Below the pieces are notes generated by a model. It was not told the origin of the DNA, ran no database searches, and saw only the letters and a program-made list of their open reading frames with translations. From Runella sp. MFBS21 (GTDB taxonomy: Bacteria > Bacteroidota > Bacteroidia > Cytophagales > Spirosomataceae), in assembly GCF_029433105.1 (NCBI RefSeq), contig NZ_JARNTW010000011.1, positions 81,990 to 145,989 on the forward strand: a DNA stretch of 64,000 nucleotides, in the 5' to 3' direction. Positions 34,079-43,335 of this stretch are shown piece by piece (position 1 is the stretch's first letter; every line of letters starts with the position of its first letter). Position numbers and translations under genes: made by a program.

Positions 34079-35323
34079 ATGGTAGCGGTTATTTTTTCTT
34101 TCTTTTTGTTTTTTCAAACACCCGCACAAGATTCGATAAAAAACGACATTTCAGTCAGCGTAGAAATACGTCCGCGCCTAGAATTTAAAGAAAACTATCG
34201 GCTTTCTTCGGAAGAAACATTTGACCCAACGACATTCATCAGTCAGCGCAACAGATTAAATATCAACAACGTACGCAAAAGCTTCAACCTCAGAATCTCC
34301 TTTCAGGAAATCCATTTGTTCTTGAAAAATGGCATTGGCTCACAGGTGGGTAGTGTCAATTTTAATGAATTGTACATTGAACCAAAGGTAGGGAAGCATT
34401 TTTCGGCCATTATCGGGCGTCAAAACTTTCAATTAGACAACGGGCGGATGTTTTCGGCCGCTCCTTGGTCACAGCAACATCGTTCGCACGAAGGCATTCG
34501 GCTTCAGTACGTTACCCGTTCGTTCCGAACCGATTTCGCTGCCTTTTTCACGCGAAATTACGGCAACCGCTTCGAGGCTAGTTATTCGCCCGTGGCTTCG
34601 CATAAGTATCAGTATTTGTTGGTTCATCAACTAAAAGGAAGCCATCATCAACTCACTTACACCCTCATCAATTCGGCAGAGCTCTTTGACAAAACCTATT
34701 TTAATGCCAAACGCTACGCGACGGGGGGGCGACTGGAATACAACCTAAAAGGTATTTATACCACGCTCAGTGCCTTTTACCAATACGGACGAAACCAACA
34801 AAATCAGCGCGTAAGGGCCTATTATATTCAACCCGAGGTCAGCGCTACCCTTAAAAAATTTACGTTGAGGGTGGGCACTGAACTTCTGAGCGGTAATCCA
34901 GCCGATGTTAAAAGTGGCTATTCTAATTCGTACGAAATCGCCTACGGGGTTGCGTGGAAATTTATGGGTAACATGAATTTTTACGCAAAATTCCCCGCCG
35001 ATGTAGCCAACAAAGGCTTGTTTAACCCCTATCTTTTTTTGTTTTATCGCCTTAACAAAAAACTACAGTTCCGGCTCGACAGCCAATTGTTTTACAGCCA
35101 ATACGCTTTGACCAACCAAGCCCAAAAATACCTCGGATACGAAGCTGATTTTTCCGTCAATTATAAACCAACAACTTACGTTGACGTCAATTATGGACTA
35201 TCGTTTTATGACCCCACGTCCAGTACGTTGCTACTAAAAAAAATACGAAACACCACCACCACTCCCGTCTGGAGTTATTTGATGGTTTCGTTCAATCCAA
35301 CGCTTTTTTCGCGAAAGAAATGA
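34079..35323 (+). CDS. Alginate-export-type outer-membrane porin
   Basis: The protein has 414 residues. After a short signal (MVAVIFSFFLFFQTPAQ) come antiparallel strands of a monomeric barrel. Typical features of the alginate_exp family (PF13372) are VEIRPRLEFKENYRL, TFISQRNRLNINNVRKSFNLRISFQEI, IIGRQNFQLDNGRMFSAAPWSQQHRSHEGIRL and the terminal SYLMVSFNP strand. In other bacteria the family exports alginate or takes up small acids. Here it stands between two copies of a promoter leader, just before a SusC/SusD pair, so substrate uptake across the outer membrane is likely. It is not part of an alginate synthesis cluster. Confidence 0.82.
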   Translation: MVAVIFSFFLFFQTPAQDSIKNDISVSVEIRPRLEFKENYRLSSEETFDPTTFISQRNRLNINNVRKSFNLRISFQEIHLFLKNGIGSQVGSVNFNELYIEPKVGKHFSAIIGRQNFQLDNGRMFSAAPWSQQHRSHEGIRLQYVTRSFRTDFAAFFTRNYGNRFEASYSPVASHKYQYLLVHQLKGSHHQLTYTLINSAELFDKTYFNAKRYATGGRLEYNLKGIYTTLSAFYQYGRNQQNQRVRAYYIQPEVSATLKKFTLRVGTELLSGNPADVKSGYSNSYEIAYGVAWKFMGNMNFYAKFPADVANKGLFNPYLFLFYRLNKKLQFRLDSQLFYSQYALTNQAQKYLGYEADFSVNYKPTTYVDVNYGLSFYDPTSSTLLLKKIRNTTTTPVWSYLMVSFNPTLFSRKK

Positions 35324-35360
35324 ATCACTCAAGCAATACTCTACTTATCAGACGTGCTAT

Positions 35361-35495
35361 TTTTAGTACTATAAACAGATAGAGAAAAGGGTTGTTTTAC
35401 TAAAAAAAATCATATTTATTTTTTGTTTTTTGTTTCAAATAAGCTCACATTTGCACGTCTCTTCTTCCTAGATAAAGAAAGTAGGCTAAAGAGCG
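35361..35495 (+). promoter_or_regulatory. Leader/promoter repeat, copy B (before susC)
   Basis: This is a diverged copy of 33619-33751. The promoter is TTTG (35422-35425), 20 bases, CACATTTG (35446-35453), the same spacing as copy A. susC starts about 200 bases after this copy, so the transcript has a long leader. The 35324-35696 gap holds nothing else that I can name. Confidence 0.55.
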
Positions 35496-35696
35496 CAATG
35501 ATGTGAGTTTATTTGTGCAAAGACTGCATTATAGGCATTTAACAATCCTTATTTAATGAGTCGAACGTGATACTTCTAAGGGAAAACCCCTGAGAAGGAG
35601 AATATTTTTGCACCGTTTTTTATTTATATATAAAAAATATAGTCTAAGTATTTTAATTGCCAGTTTCGTTTTAACTCACCTAACATTTTGACAAAA

Positions 35697-38600
35697 ATGA
35701 GAAAAACAGTCTCCATACTTCTCTTGGCGTTGGCATTCTTGGGAACGTACACCCTCCACGCTCAAAACAGCGAGCCAACCATCAACGCCAAATTAAACGG
35801 GCGCATATTTGACCAACGCACCAATGAGCCCGTCATCGGTGCAACCATTCAAATCAAAGGGACAACCAACGGTGCTTCTACCAACCAGGAAGGGGCTTTT
35901 CACCTGCAAACAGGGCAGAAATTTCCGTTTACGCTCGTGGTTAGTTTTATCGGTTACAAATCCAAAGAAGTAAAAGTAGAATCTAGCCCCATTGTCATTG
36001 ACCTCGAAGAAGACGCCAAGCAGCTTTCGGAAGTGGTCGTAACGGGCTACGGTAGTGAAAGCAAAAAAGCATTTACGGGCTCAGCCGTGAAGGTGTCGGC
36101 GGCGCAGTTAGAAAATCGACCAGCTCAAAGTCTTGACCAATTGTTAGGTGGGCAAGCGGCGGGGGTCAACATCGTCCAGCCCAGTGGCGCTTTGAACAGC
36201 ACGCCCGTTTTCCGCATCCGTGGTATCAACTCCATCACCTCATCGGTTTATCCACTGATTATTGTTGACGGCGTAACCGTATTTACAGGTTCGGCGGGAG
36301 GTTCAGTTGGAAACAACCCGTTGGCCGACATTAACCCCAATGACATTGAGTCTATTGATGTCCTTAAAGATGCTTCCTCCGCAGCCATTTATGGGTCTCG
36401 GGCCGCCAACGGTGTCGTCGTCATTACCACTAAAAAAGGCAAAAAAGGCAAAACAAAAGTAACTTATGATACGTGGGTAAGCTGGAGTAAGCCTTTTAAT
36501 TTGCCTCAACTACTCAACGCCGAAGACTACGTAACCATCAAAAACGAAGCCCGTACCAATGCAGGTCTGACGCCGGGATTTGTATTAGGCAAAAACGCCG
36601 ACGGCTCTACTACCGAAACCAACTGGTACGATGTCGCTTATCAAACAGGCGTTTCGCAAAACCACACCTTGAATGTATCGGGTGCCAACGACGCGACCAG
36701 CTATTTTGTGTCGGTCAATTACACCAAACAAAACGGGATTCTAAAAACCAATACGTTTGACCGCAAAACGGCACGGGTAAACTTAGACCACAAACTGAAC
36801 AAAAGCATTACGATTGGTACCAATTTCTCTTTCACTAATTCTGTCAACGCAGGTCCTAACTCAGGTGGAATTGGCCCCAACTCCGTGGCAAGTTCTTCAG
36901 GAAATAGCGTGAATACCCAGTACATTGGGTTACAACCGTTGGCTCGTATGACGTACATTTTGCCACCGAACGTGCCCGTTTATAACGCCGACGGAACTTA
37001 CAATATCAACACGGCCAACGGCAACATCGGTTACGGCCCCAACAGCACCGCTTTGGGCGTATTTAATGCTTACAACTTGCAGACAATTCTCGACCTTGAT
37101 AAGAACTCTTCGGAAAATAACACGTTGTTAGGGAGCATTTTTGCGGAGGTGGAACTTTTCAAAGACCTCAAATTCAAGACCGTATATGGTATCAATAATT
37201 TGGTGATTGAAAACAAAGAGTTTCGTAACTTACAAAGTGGCGACGGTTTTGCCACGCGAGGCACCGCATCAAACTCCAATACCACCTTTTTCCGTTCCAA
37301 CTGGACCAACACCCTTACCTACAACACTACTTTCGCGAATGTTCATAATCTAAAAGTATTGCTCGGGCACGAAGAAATCTACCGCAAAGTCGATGGCTGG
37401 GGAGCAACGCGCACGGGACTTTCCGACCCTTTCTTTACCTCGTATCAAGGCGGTTTTACCAACATCACTCCTTCTTCTACCATTCAGTCAGAAAACGGTT
37501 TGTTGTCATTCTTCAGCAGCGTCAACTACGATTACAACCGCAAATACTTAGTAAGCCTCAACTTCCGTCGGGATGGGCTATCGGCCTTGGCAGCGGGAAA
37601 CAAATGGGGTAATTTCGGAGGGGGCTCGGTTGGGTGGAACGTATCGGAAGAAAGCTTTTACCAAAACTCGCCGCTCAAAAACTACATCAACTCCTTCAAA
37701 ATCAGGGCAAGTTATGGCGTAGTCGGCAACAGTAGCTTGAGCGACTATGCTTCCCTTTCCCAGTATAGTTCGAGTACCTACGCAGGCGTACCAACGTTGT
37801 TTTTTGGGCAAGCAGGAAACGCCAATTTACGGTGGGAATCGAGCAAGAAAACCGATATTGGTCTGAGTCTCGGCATTTTGAACAACCGATTTACGCTGGA
37901 AGCCGATTACTACAAAAACACCATTAACGACCTGATTTTGAGCGCGCCACAGTCGCTTTCACAAGGAATCCCTGGCAACTCCATCGCGGCCAACGTAGGC
38001 TCGTTGTACAACGAAGGGTTTGAATTTGCCATCAACGGTAGCATTATCAACGGCAAGAAATTTCAGTGGAATGCCAATTTTAACATTGCTACCCTCAAAA
38101 ACCGCGTGACGGCCTTAGGCACGGGAGGCGACATTTACCCAACCGTCATCAGCACGTTTGGGATTCAAAACATCACCCGCGTGGGTTATTCGGCAGGTTC
38201 AATTTTTGCCGTTCCTTCGCTGGGCATCAACCCCGCCAACGGCAACCGTATCTACCTCAATGCCAACGACCAACAAGTTCAGTACGATGCCCTCAAACGT
38301 ACCTTTACTACGCTTGAAGGAACGACCGTTGCGGCCATTGACAACTACAAAGACGGGCGTATTCAGGGGCCGTCGTTACCAACTTACTACGGCGGGTTCA
38401 ACAATACCTTGACGTACGGCAACTTCGATTTGGCCATTGGGCTGATTTTCTCGGGAGGAAATAAACTCTACAACGGAACCAAAGGAACACTTTCTGACCA
38501 ACGCTATTTCAACAACGGCACGTGGATCAAAGACCGTTGGACTACCCCAGGCCAAGTCACCGATGTACCTAAGCTCGTGTGGGGCGACAGCTTCAGCGGC

Positions 38601-38882
38601 GGTTTCTCTTCGACCAACTCTGCTTTTGTTGAAGACGGCTCGTTTCTGAAACTGAAAAACATCGCCCTCAGCTATAATATACCACTCCAAAATGGCTCGT
38701 TTTCGAAGTATGTATCGTCCATCAAAACGTACGTTCAGGCTTCCAACATCCTCACTTTCACGAAATACACTGGCTCCGACCCTGAAATTTCAATCAATGG
38801 AAACTCCGTTAACTCTGGAAAAGACCAGAATGTACCTGTCAATGCGTCGGTCATCACGTTGGGCTTAAACGTTGGCTTCTAA
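35697..38882 (+). CDS. susC: SusC/RagA-type TonB-linked outer-membrane transporter
   Basis: The protein has 1061 residues from ATG 35697; TTG at 35688 is less likely. Signal peptide MRKTVSILLLALAFLGTYTLHAQ, a carboxypeptidase-regulatory-like domain (about 35-110, NGRIFDQRTNEPVIGATIQI), a plug with VVVTGYGSESKKAFTGSAVKV and DVLKDASSAAIYGSRAANGV, and a 22-strand barrel. Family members form a lidded complex with SusD and take up oligomers driven by TonB. susD follows after 78 bases. The downstream amidohydrolase, monooxygenase and permease suggest an amide- or peptide-like or sulfonated substrate rather than plain glycans (inference). Confidence 0.96.
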   Translation: MRKTVSILLLALAFLGTYTLHAQNSEPTINAKLNGRIFDQRTNEPVIGATIQIKGTTNGASTNQEGAFHLQTGQKFPFTLVVSFIGYKSKEVKVESSPIVIDLEEDAKQLSEVVVTGYGSESKKAFTGSAVKVSAAQLENRPAQSLDQLLGGQAAGVNIVQPSGALNSTPVFRIRGINSITSSVYPLIIVDGVTVFTGSAGGSVGNNPLADINPNDIESIDVLKDASSAAIYGSRAANGVVVITTKKGKKGKTKVTYDTWVSWSKPFNLPQLLNAEDYVTIKNEARTNAGLTPGFVLGKNADGSTTETNWYDVAYQTGVSQNHTLNVSGANDATSYFVSVNYTKQNGILKTNTFDRKTARVNLDHKLNKSITIGTNFSFTNSVNAGPNSGGIGPNSVASSSGNSVNTQYIGLQPLARMTYILPPNVPVYNADGTYNINTANGNIGYGPNSTALGVFNAYNLQTILDLDKNSSENNTLLGSIFAEVELFKDLKFKTVYGINNLVIENKEFRNLQSGDGFATRGTASNSNTTFFRSNWTNTLTYNTTFANVHNLKVLLGHEEIYRKVDGWGATRTGLSDPFFTSYQGGFTNITPSSTIQSENGLLSFFSSVNYDYNRKYLVSLNFRRDGLSALAAGNKWGNFGGGSVGWNVSEESFYQNSPLKNYINSFKIRASYGVVGNSSLSDYASLSQYSSSTYAGVPTLFFGQAGNANLRWESSKKTDIGLSLGILNNRFTLEADYYKNTINDLILSAPQSLSQGIPGNSIAANVGSLYNEGFEFAINGSIINGKKFQWNANFNIATLKNRVTALGTGGDIYPTVISTFGIQNITRVGYSAGSIFAVPSLGINPANGNRIYLNANDQQVQYDALKRTFTTLEGTTVAAIDNYKDGRIQGPSLPTYYGGFNNTLTYGNFDLAIGLIFSGGNKLYNGTKGTLSDQRYFNNGTWIKDRWTTPGQVTDVPKLVWGDSFSGGFSSTNSAFVEDGSFLKLKNIALSYNIPLQNGSFSKYVSSIKTYVQASNILTFTKYTGSDPEISINGNSVNSGKDQNVPVNASVITLGLNVGF

Positions 38883-38960
38883 TTGTTAGTCGTTCAAAAT
38901 CAGTTAGTGCTAAGAACCTTTTGAGTGTTTTTTTATCACTGCTCCAAATTTTTTGAAAAA

Positions 38961-40430
38961 ATGAAAAGACAATCTTTCTATACAATCAATGTTGGTCGCT
39001 CATTTCTGGTTGCTGCGGCCCTAATCGGCTCGCTCTCAGGCTGCCGCGAAAACCTCCTAAATCCTGTCCCCGTCACTAGCATTTCGACAGACGCCGCCTA
39101 CAGTACGCCTGCCAAAATTTTGGCACAGGTCAACGGCTTGTATTCACTCTTTGGGAGTCAATCCTATTTTGGAGGTCGTCATGTGGTCTTTAATGAACAA
39201 CGAGGGGACGAATTTAGCCAAAACGATGGGAACAACTCCACGGGCGCCAACGTCTGGAACCAGTCGATTACGTCTTCGGGCGATTTCGTAAATGCCGTTT
39301 GGAGTTCGGCCTACACGACCATCAACTCGGCCAATATTTTGATTGAAAACCTGAGTACGTCCACGGTATTGACCGATGATTTACGGAAAAATTACATTGC
39401 AGAAGCTAAGTTTTTAAGGGCGTTTGCTTATTTCAGTTTGGTACAAACCTACGCAAAACCTTACCTCCAAAGCAGTACAGCGGCGGCCCTGCCCCTTCGC
39501 TTAAAAGCCGAAACCTCGGGCGGAAACAACGACTTTGCGTTTAGTACCGTCGCCGAAGTATATACCCAAATTTTGAAAGACCTCAACGAGGCGGAAGCTG
39601 ATTTGCCCGTGACGTACTCTACGTCGTTGTTGGTCGCTTCGAGAGCCCACAAAGCAACGGCGATTGCCCTGAAAACACGCGTTAATTTGGTCAAAGGCGA
39701 CTATGCTGCCGTGGTTACCGACGCTAAAAAACTCGTTTCGGATGCCGCTCCTTACCAGTACGTTTCGGGCACGTTGACGCATAAATTAGAAGCCAACATC
39801 GCCACTGTTTTCGGGGGTTCGTACGTTGGCAATGAAGTACTTTTGACCATTCCGTACATTAACCCGACCGAAGCACCTGGCTTACAAAGTTCGTTGTCGG
39901 CCAACTACTTAACGCCCGTTATTTACCTAAATACGGCAGGGATTGTAGCGGATCCTGTGTTTGCCTCTGCCACCTCTACGGATGCCCGTAAAGGATTGAT
40001 TTCCACCAATGCGACGGGACAAAAGCTATTGAGAAAATTTCCTAAAAACTCAGCTCCTTTTTCCGACTACGTCCCGCTCATTCGCTATGCCGAAGTATTG
40101 CTTAACTATGCCGAAGCCGCTGCCCAAACGGGTGATTTACCCACGGCCACGGCCTTGCTAAAAGCGGTGCGGAACCGTTCGGATGCGAGTTACTCCTTTA
40201 CCAAAGGCATCTCAACCAAGGAAGAATTAATCGAAACGATTCTTAACGAACGTCGCATTGAATTGTTGGGAGAAGGTTTCCGAACGCCTGATTTGTTGAG
40301 AAGAGTCCAAAAACTACCCGCCAAAGTCGGTAATGCAGGCGTTGCGCCCGAAGTATTGCCGACGGCGGCCAACTACGTATGGGCTGTTCCGAGCAATGAA
40401 CTGGCTTACAACAAATTAGCCCCAAGATAA
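38961..40430 (+). CDS. susD: SusD/RagB-type substrate-binding lipoprotein
   Basis: The protein has 489 residues from ATG 38961; the frame is open from 38925. The signal ends in lipobox LIGSLSGC, giving a lipid-anchored outer-membrane protein. SusD-like N-terminal part (about 30-230, TDAAYSTPAKILAQVNGLYSLF, AEAKFLRAFAYFSLVQTYAKP) and RagB/SusD C-terminal part (PLIRYAEVLLNYAEAA, TKEELIETILNERRIELLGEGFR) are both present. It forms the lid of the SusC transporter and binds the substrate. Its SusC partner is directly upstream. Confidence 0.95.
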   Translation: MKRQSFYTINVGRSFLVAAALIGSLSGCRENLLNPVPVTSISTDAAYSTPAKILAQVNGLYSLFGSQSYFGGRHVVFNEQRGDEFSQNDGNNSTGANVWNQSITSSGDFVNAVWSSAYTTINSANILIENLSTSTVLTDDLRKNYIAEAKFLRAFAYFSLVQTYAKPYLQSSTAAALPLRLKAETSGGNNDFAFSTVAEVYTQILKDLNEAEADLPVTYSTSLLVASRAHKATAIALKTRVNLVKGDYAAVVTDAKKLVSDAAPYQYVSGTLTHKLEANIATVFGGSYVGNEVLLTIPYINPTEAPGLQSSLSANYLTPVIYLNTAGIVADPVFASATSTDARKGLISTNATGQKLLRKFPKNSAPFSDYVPLIRYAEVLLNYAEAAAQTGDLPTATALLKAVRNRSDASYSFTKGISTKEELIETILNERRIELLGEGFRTPDLLRRVQKLPAKVGNAGVAPEVLPTAANYVWAVPSNELAYNKLAPR

Positions 40431-40461
40431 AACCTACTCCCAAATTTCAATTGACCATTCG

Positions 40462-42168
40462 ATGAAAAAAGTCATTCTTAGTATCTCACTTTTCTGGGCA
40501 AGCACGGCGGTGTTTGCTCAGAAAACTTCCGCCGATAAGATTTTTATTAACGGTAAAATCATAACGGTGGACAACCAAAATTCCATTGCCCAAGCGGTAG
40601 CGGTGCACGAGGGTAAAATCTTGGCCGTAGGCACCACCAAAGACATTGAAAAACTGAAAGGAAAAAACACCCAAGTAGTGGATTTGGGTGGAAAAACGGT
40701 CACGCCAGGCTTTATTGATGGCCACAGCCATTTCATGAGTTTTGGCAGGGCTAATTTGGCCAACCTCAACCCACCGCCCGTTGGAAACATCCGTAAAATT
40801 GCCGACATCGTCTCTGAGTTGCAGAAATTTAAAGCCCAAAAGGGACTCAAAGACGGCGATTGGATTAGTGGGTTTGGCTACGACGTTGACCAACTGGAAG
40901 AAAAACGACACCCGCGCAAAGAAGATTTTGACGCTGCTTTTCCCAACAACCCTGTCGTGATTACGCACGTATCTGGGCACATGTCGGTCGCCAACTCGGC
41001 TGCCTTGAAAGCAGGAAGCGTCACGTCAGAAACACCTGACCCCTCGGGGGGTGTCATTGAACGCAAAGAAAACTCCAAAGAACCAACGGGGCTGCTCCAA
41101 GAAAAAGCCCAAGGATTGGTGCGGGTCAATCTGAGCGGTTCAAGTAAGGGAACCACAGAAGAACGATTGGCCCAACTCAAAGAGCAACAGGAATACTACG
41201 CCAGTTTTGGCGTCACTACCGCCCAAGACGGAAGCAGCAGTTTTGAGTCGTTGGAGCTGCTCCGCGAAGCTTCAAAACGGGGCGAATTAGTGATTGATAT
41301 TGAGGCATTACCCTCGTATCCCATTGTTGACAAAGTCATCAATAATCCCAATTACCAGTACGGAGTGCTGAAAAACCACTTCAAAATCAACGGGTTTAAG
41401 TTCTTCTCAGACGGTTCGCCCCAAGGAAAAACCGCTTTTTTTGGCAAAGCTTATTTGACCAAAGTACCGGGTTGCGACCATGCCGAATGCCGTGGATTTC
41501 CAGTAGTAACGCAGGAACAGTTCAACGATGCGATTATCAAAGCTTTTGCCAACAACATTCAGCCTTACGTGCACTGCAATGGCGACGCGGCGATTGACAT
41601 GTATATCACAGCCGTAGAGAATGCCAATAAGGTGCTAGGCTTAACCAGCCTCGGCCGCCGCCCCGTCGTGATTCACTCGCAGTTTGTACGCCTCGACCAG
41701 CTCGATAAATACAAAGAACTCGGTTTTTTACCTTCGCTTTTTAGCAACCACGCCTTCTTCTGGGGCGATGTGCACGAGACCAACTTAGGCTACGACCGAG
41801 CGAAATTCTTGAGTCCGTTGAAAACCGCCCAAACCAAAGGAATCATTGCGACCAATCACACCGACTTTGGCGTGACACCCATCAATCAATTGTTTTTGTT
41901 GTGGACGTCTGTCGAACGAAAATCTCGTTCGGGAAAGGTCATTGGCCCCGAAGAACGCCTTACGCCGCTTGAAGGACTGCGCGCCATTACCATCAATGGA
42001 GCTTACGAGTATTTTGAAGAAAATACCAAAGGTTCGATTGAAAAAGGAAAATTGGCCGACTTAGTCGTGCTTTCGGACGATATTTTGACGATTGAACCCT
42101 CAAAAATCAAAGACGTGGTCGTTCTCGAAACCATTAAAGAGGGAAAAACAGTATACAAGAAAAAATAA
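40462..42168 (+). CDS. Secreted amidohydrolase (YtcJ-like, amidohydrolase_3)
   Basis: The protein has 568 residues. Signal peptide MKKVILSISLFWASTAVFAQ. The amidohydrolase fold shows VTPGFIDGHSHFMSFG (HxH metal site), TTAQDGSSSFE, the His in YVHCNGDAAIDMYI, PVVIHSQFV and a late Asp in ATNHTDFGVTPI, with the composite beta-domain at both ends (KTVTPGF, KGKLADLVVLSDD). YtcJ-like enzymes hydrolyse N-acyl or cyclic amide bonds. Here it acts in the periplasm, between SusCD uptake and the inner-membrane permease. Its stop overlaps the next start (TAATG), so translation is coupled. Confidence 0.9.
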   Translation: MKKVILSISLFWASTAVFAQKTSADKIFINGKIITVDNQNSIAQAVAVHEGKILAVGTTKDIEKLKGKNTQVVDLGGKTVTPGFIDGHSHFMSFGRANLANLNPPPVGNIRKIADIVSELQKFKAQKGLKDGDWISGFGYDVDQLEEKRHPRKEDFDAAFPNNPVVITHVSGHMSVANSAALKAGSVTSETPDPSGGVIERKENSKEPTGLLQEKAQGLVRVNLSGSSKGTTEERLAQLKEQQEYYASFGVTTAQDGSSSFESLELLREASKRGELVIDIEALPSYPIVDKVINNPNYQYGVLKNHFKINGFKFFSDGSPQGKTAFFGKAYLTKVPGCDHAECRGFPVVTQEQFNDAIIKAFANNIQPYVHCNGDAAIDMYITAVENANKVLGLTSLGRRPVVIHSQFVRLDQLDKYKELGFLPSLFSNHAFFWGDVHETNLGYDRAKFLSPLKTAQTKGIIATNHTDFGVTPINQLFLLWTSVERKSRSGKVIGPEERLTPLEGLRAITINGAYEYFEENTKGSIEKGKLADLVVLSDDILTIEPSKIKDVVVLETIKEGKTVYKKK

Positions 42169-43331
42169 TGACACTTTCGAAAATAACAACGGCCGACATC
42201 CGAACCACCCAAAGAGTCGCCGAAATAGCATGGTTTAATGACATCATTGGTGGAGATACCGAATACTTAGGCATACTAGACAGCACTCGAAGAAGTAGTT
42301 TTGACCATTGTCGAGACATCACGTTGGAAGCCGAACGCCTAGGGTTTAGCAATATTTTGTACCCAACGGCTTATACCGTAGGCCAAGACGTGCTGACGGT
42401 TACGTCGGCATTGGCCCAAGAAACAAGTCAAATCACTTTTTTGGCGGCCATTCGGACGGGCGAAATCCACCCACCCATGTTGGCAAGAGCGTTGGCTTCG
42501 CTCGATCACCAACTGAAGGGACGCCTTATCTTAAACATCATTAATTCTGACCTTCCAGGTACGCGCGAAAATGCCGATTTTAGGTACCAACGCTGTACCG
42601 AAGTCATCGAAATTCTGAAACAAGCTTGGACGCAGGAACGCATCCAATTTAAGGGCGAAATTTACAACTTTGATATGCCCGCCGACCCCGTGAAACCTTA
42701 CCAAAACGGCGGCCCGCTGCTCTATTTTGGCGGAACTTCTGAGGGTTCGAGAGAAGTATGCGCCAAATACTGCGACGTGTTTTTGATGTGGCCAGAATCG
42801 GAAGAAGCCATGTACGCAACCATGCAAGACATGACCGCAAGAGCGGCAAAATACGGTCGAAAAATAGATTTTGGCCTCCGAATTCACGTAGTAGCCCGCG
42901 AAACGCAAGAAGAAGCACGGGCGTATGCCAAAAAGCTGATTTCCAAATTTGATGAAAAACGCGCCGCCGAAATCCGAGCGCGGGGCGAAGACTCTCGTTC
43001 GTTAGGCGTTATTCGACAAGATGAGTTCCGTAAAACGGCCGACGACGAGGGCTACACGGAAGAAATTCTCTGGACCCACATTGGAAAAGTCTTTTCGGGC
43101 TGCGGTAGTGGGCTGGTAGGAAGTGCCGAACAGATTGTCACTAAACTCAATCGTTACATGGACATGGGCTTCCGAGCTTTCATCTTTTCGGGTTTTCCGC
43201 TGATTGAAGAAGCCAATTACTTTGCAGAACTGGTTTTACCTCATTTGCCTAATGTTTCGTTGCCGAGGCTTTACGACAAAATCCCGACCGAAATACCCGC
43301 CACTCCCCTAACCACCGCCGAACTGGTGTAA
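42168..43331 (+). CDS. LLM-class FMN-dependent monooxygenase, SsuD-like
   Basis: This 387-residue cytoplasmic protein aligns over its length with alkanesulfonate monooxygenase SsuD: AERLGFSNILYPTAYTVGQD, AAIRTGEIHPPMLARALASL, NIINSDLPGTREN, GPLLYFGGTSEGSREV, DFGLRIHVVARETQEEARAY, GLVGSAEQIV and FSGFPLIEEANYFAELVLPH. SsuD-type enzymes use FMNH2 and O2 to split C-S bonds and release sulfite. No flavin reductase (SsuE) or sulfonate ABC importer (SsuABC) lies nearby, so reduced flavin must come from elsewhere and the substrate enters by another route. It is coupled to the amidohydrolase upstream and the permease downstream. Confidence 0.9.
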   Translation: MTLSKITTADIRTTQRVAEIAWFNDIIGGDTEYLGILDSTRRSSFDHCRDITLEAERLGFSNILYPTAYTVGQDVLTVTSALAQETSQITFLAAIRTGEIHPPMLARALASLDHQLKGRLILNIINSDLPGTRENADFRYQRCTEVIEILKQAWTQERIQFKGEIYNFDMPADPVKPYQNGGPLLYFGGTSEGSREVCAKYCDVFLMWPESEEAMYATMQDMTARAAKYGRKIDFGLRIHVVARETQEEARAYAKKLISKFDEKRAAEIRARGEDSRSLGVIRQDEFRKTADDEGYTEEILWTHIGKVFSGCGSGLVGSAEQIVTKLNRYMDMGFRAFIFSGFPLIEEANYFAELVLPHLPNVSLPRLYDKIPTEIPATPLTTAELV

Positions 43332-43335
43332 GCCT

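Noticed and set aside
34079..35323. Alginate biosynthesis/export cluster
   Set aside because: Only the porin family name suggests it; no alg polymerase or modifying genes are present and the neighbours are uptake genes.
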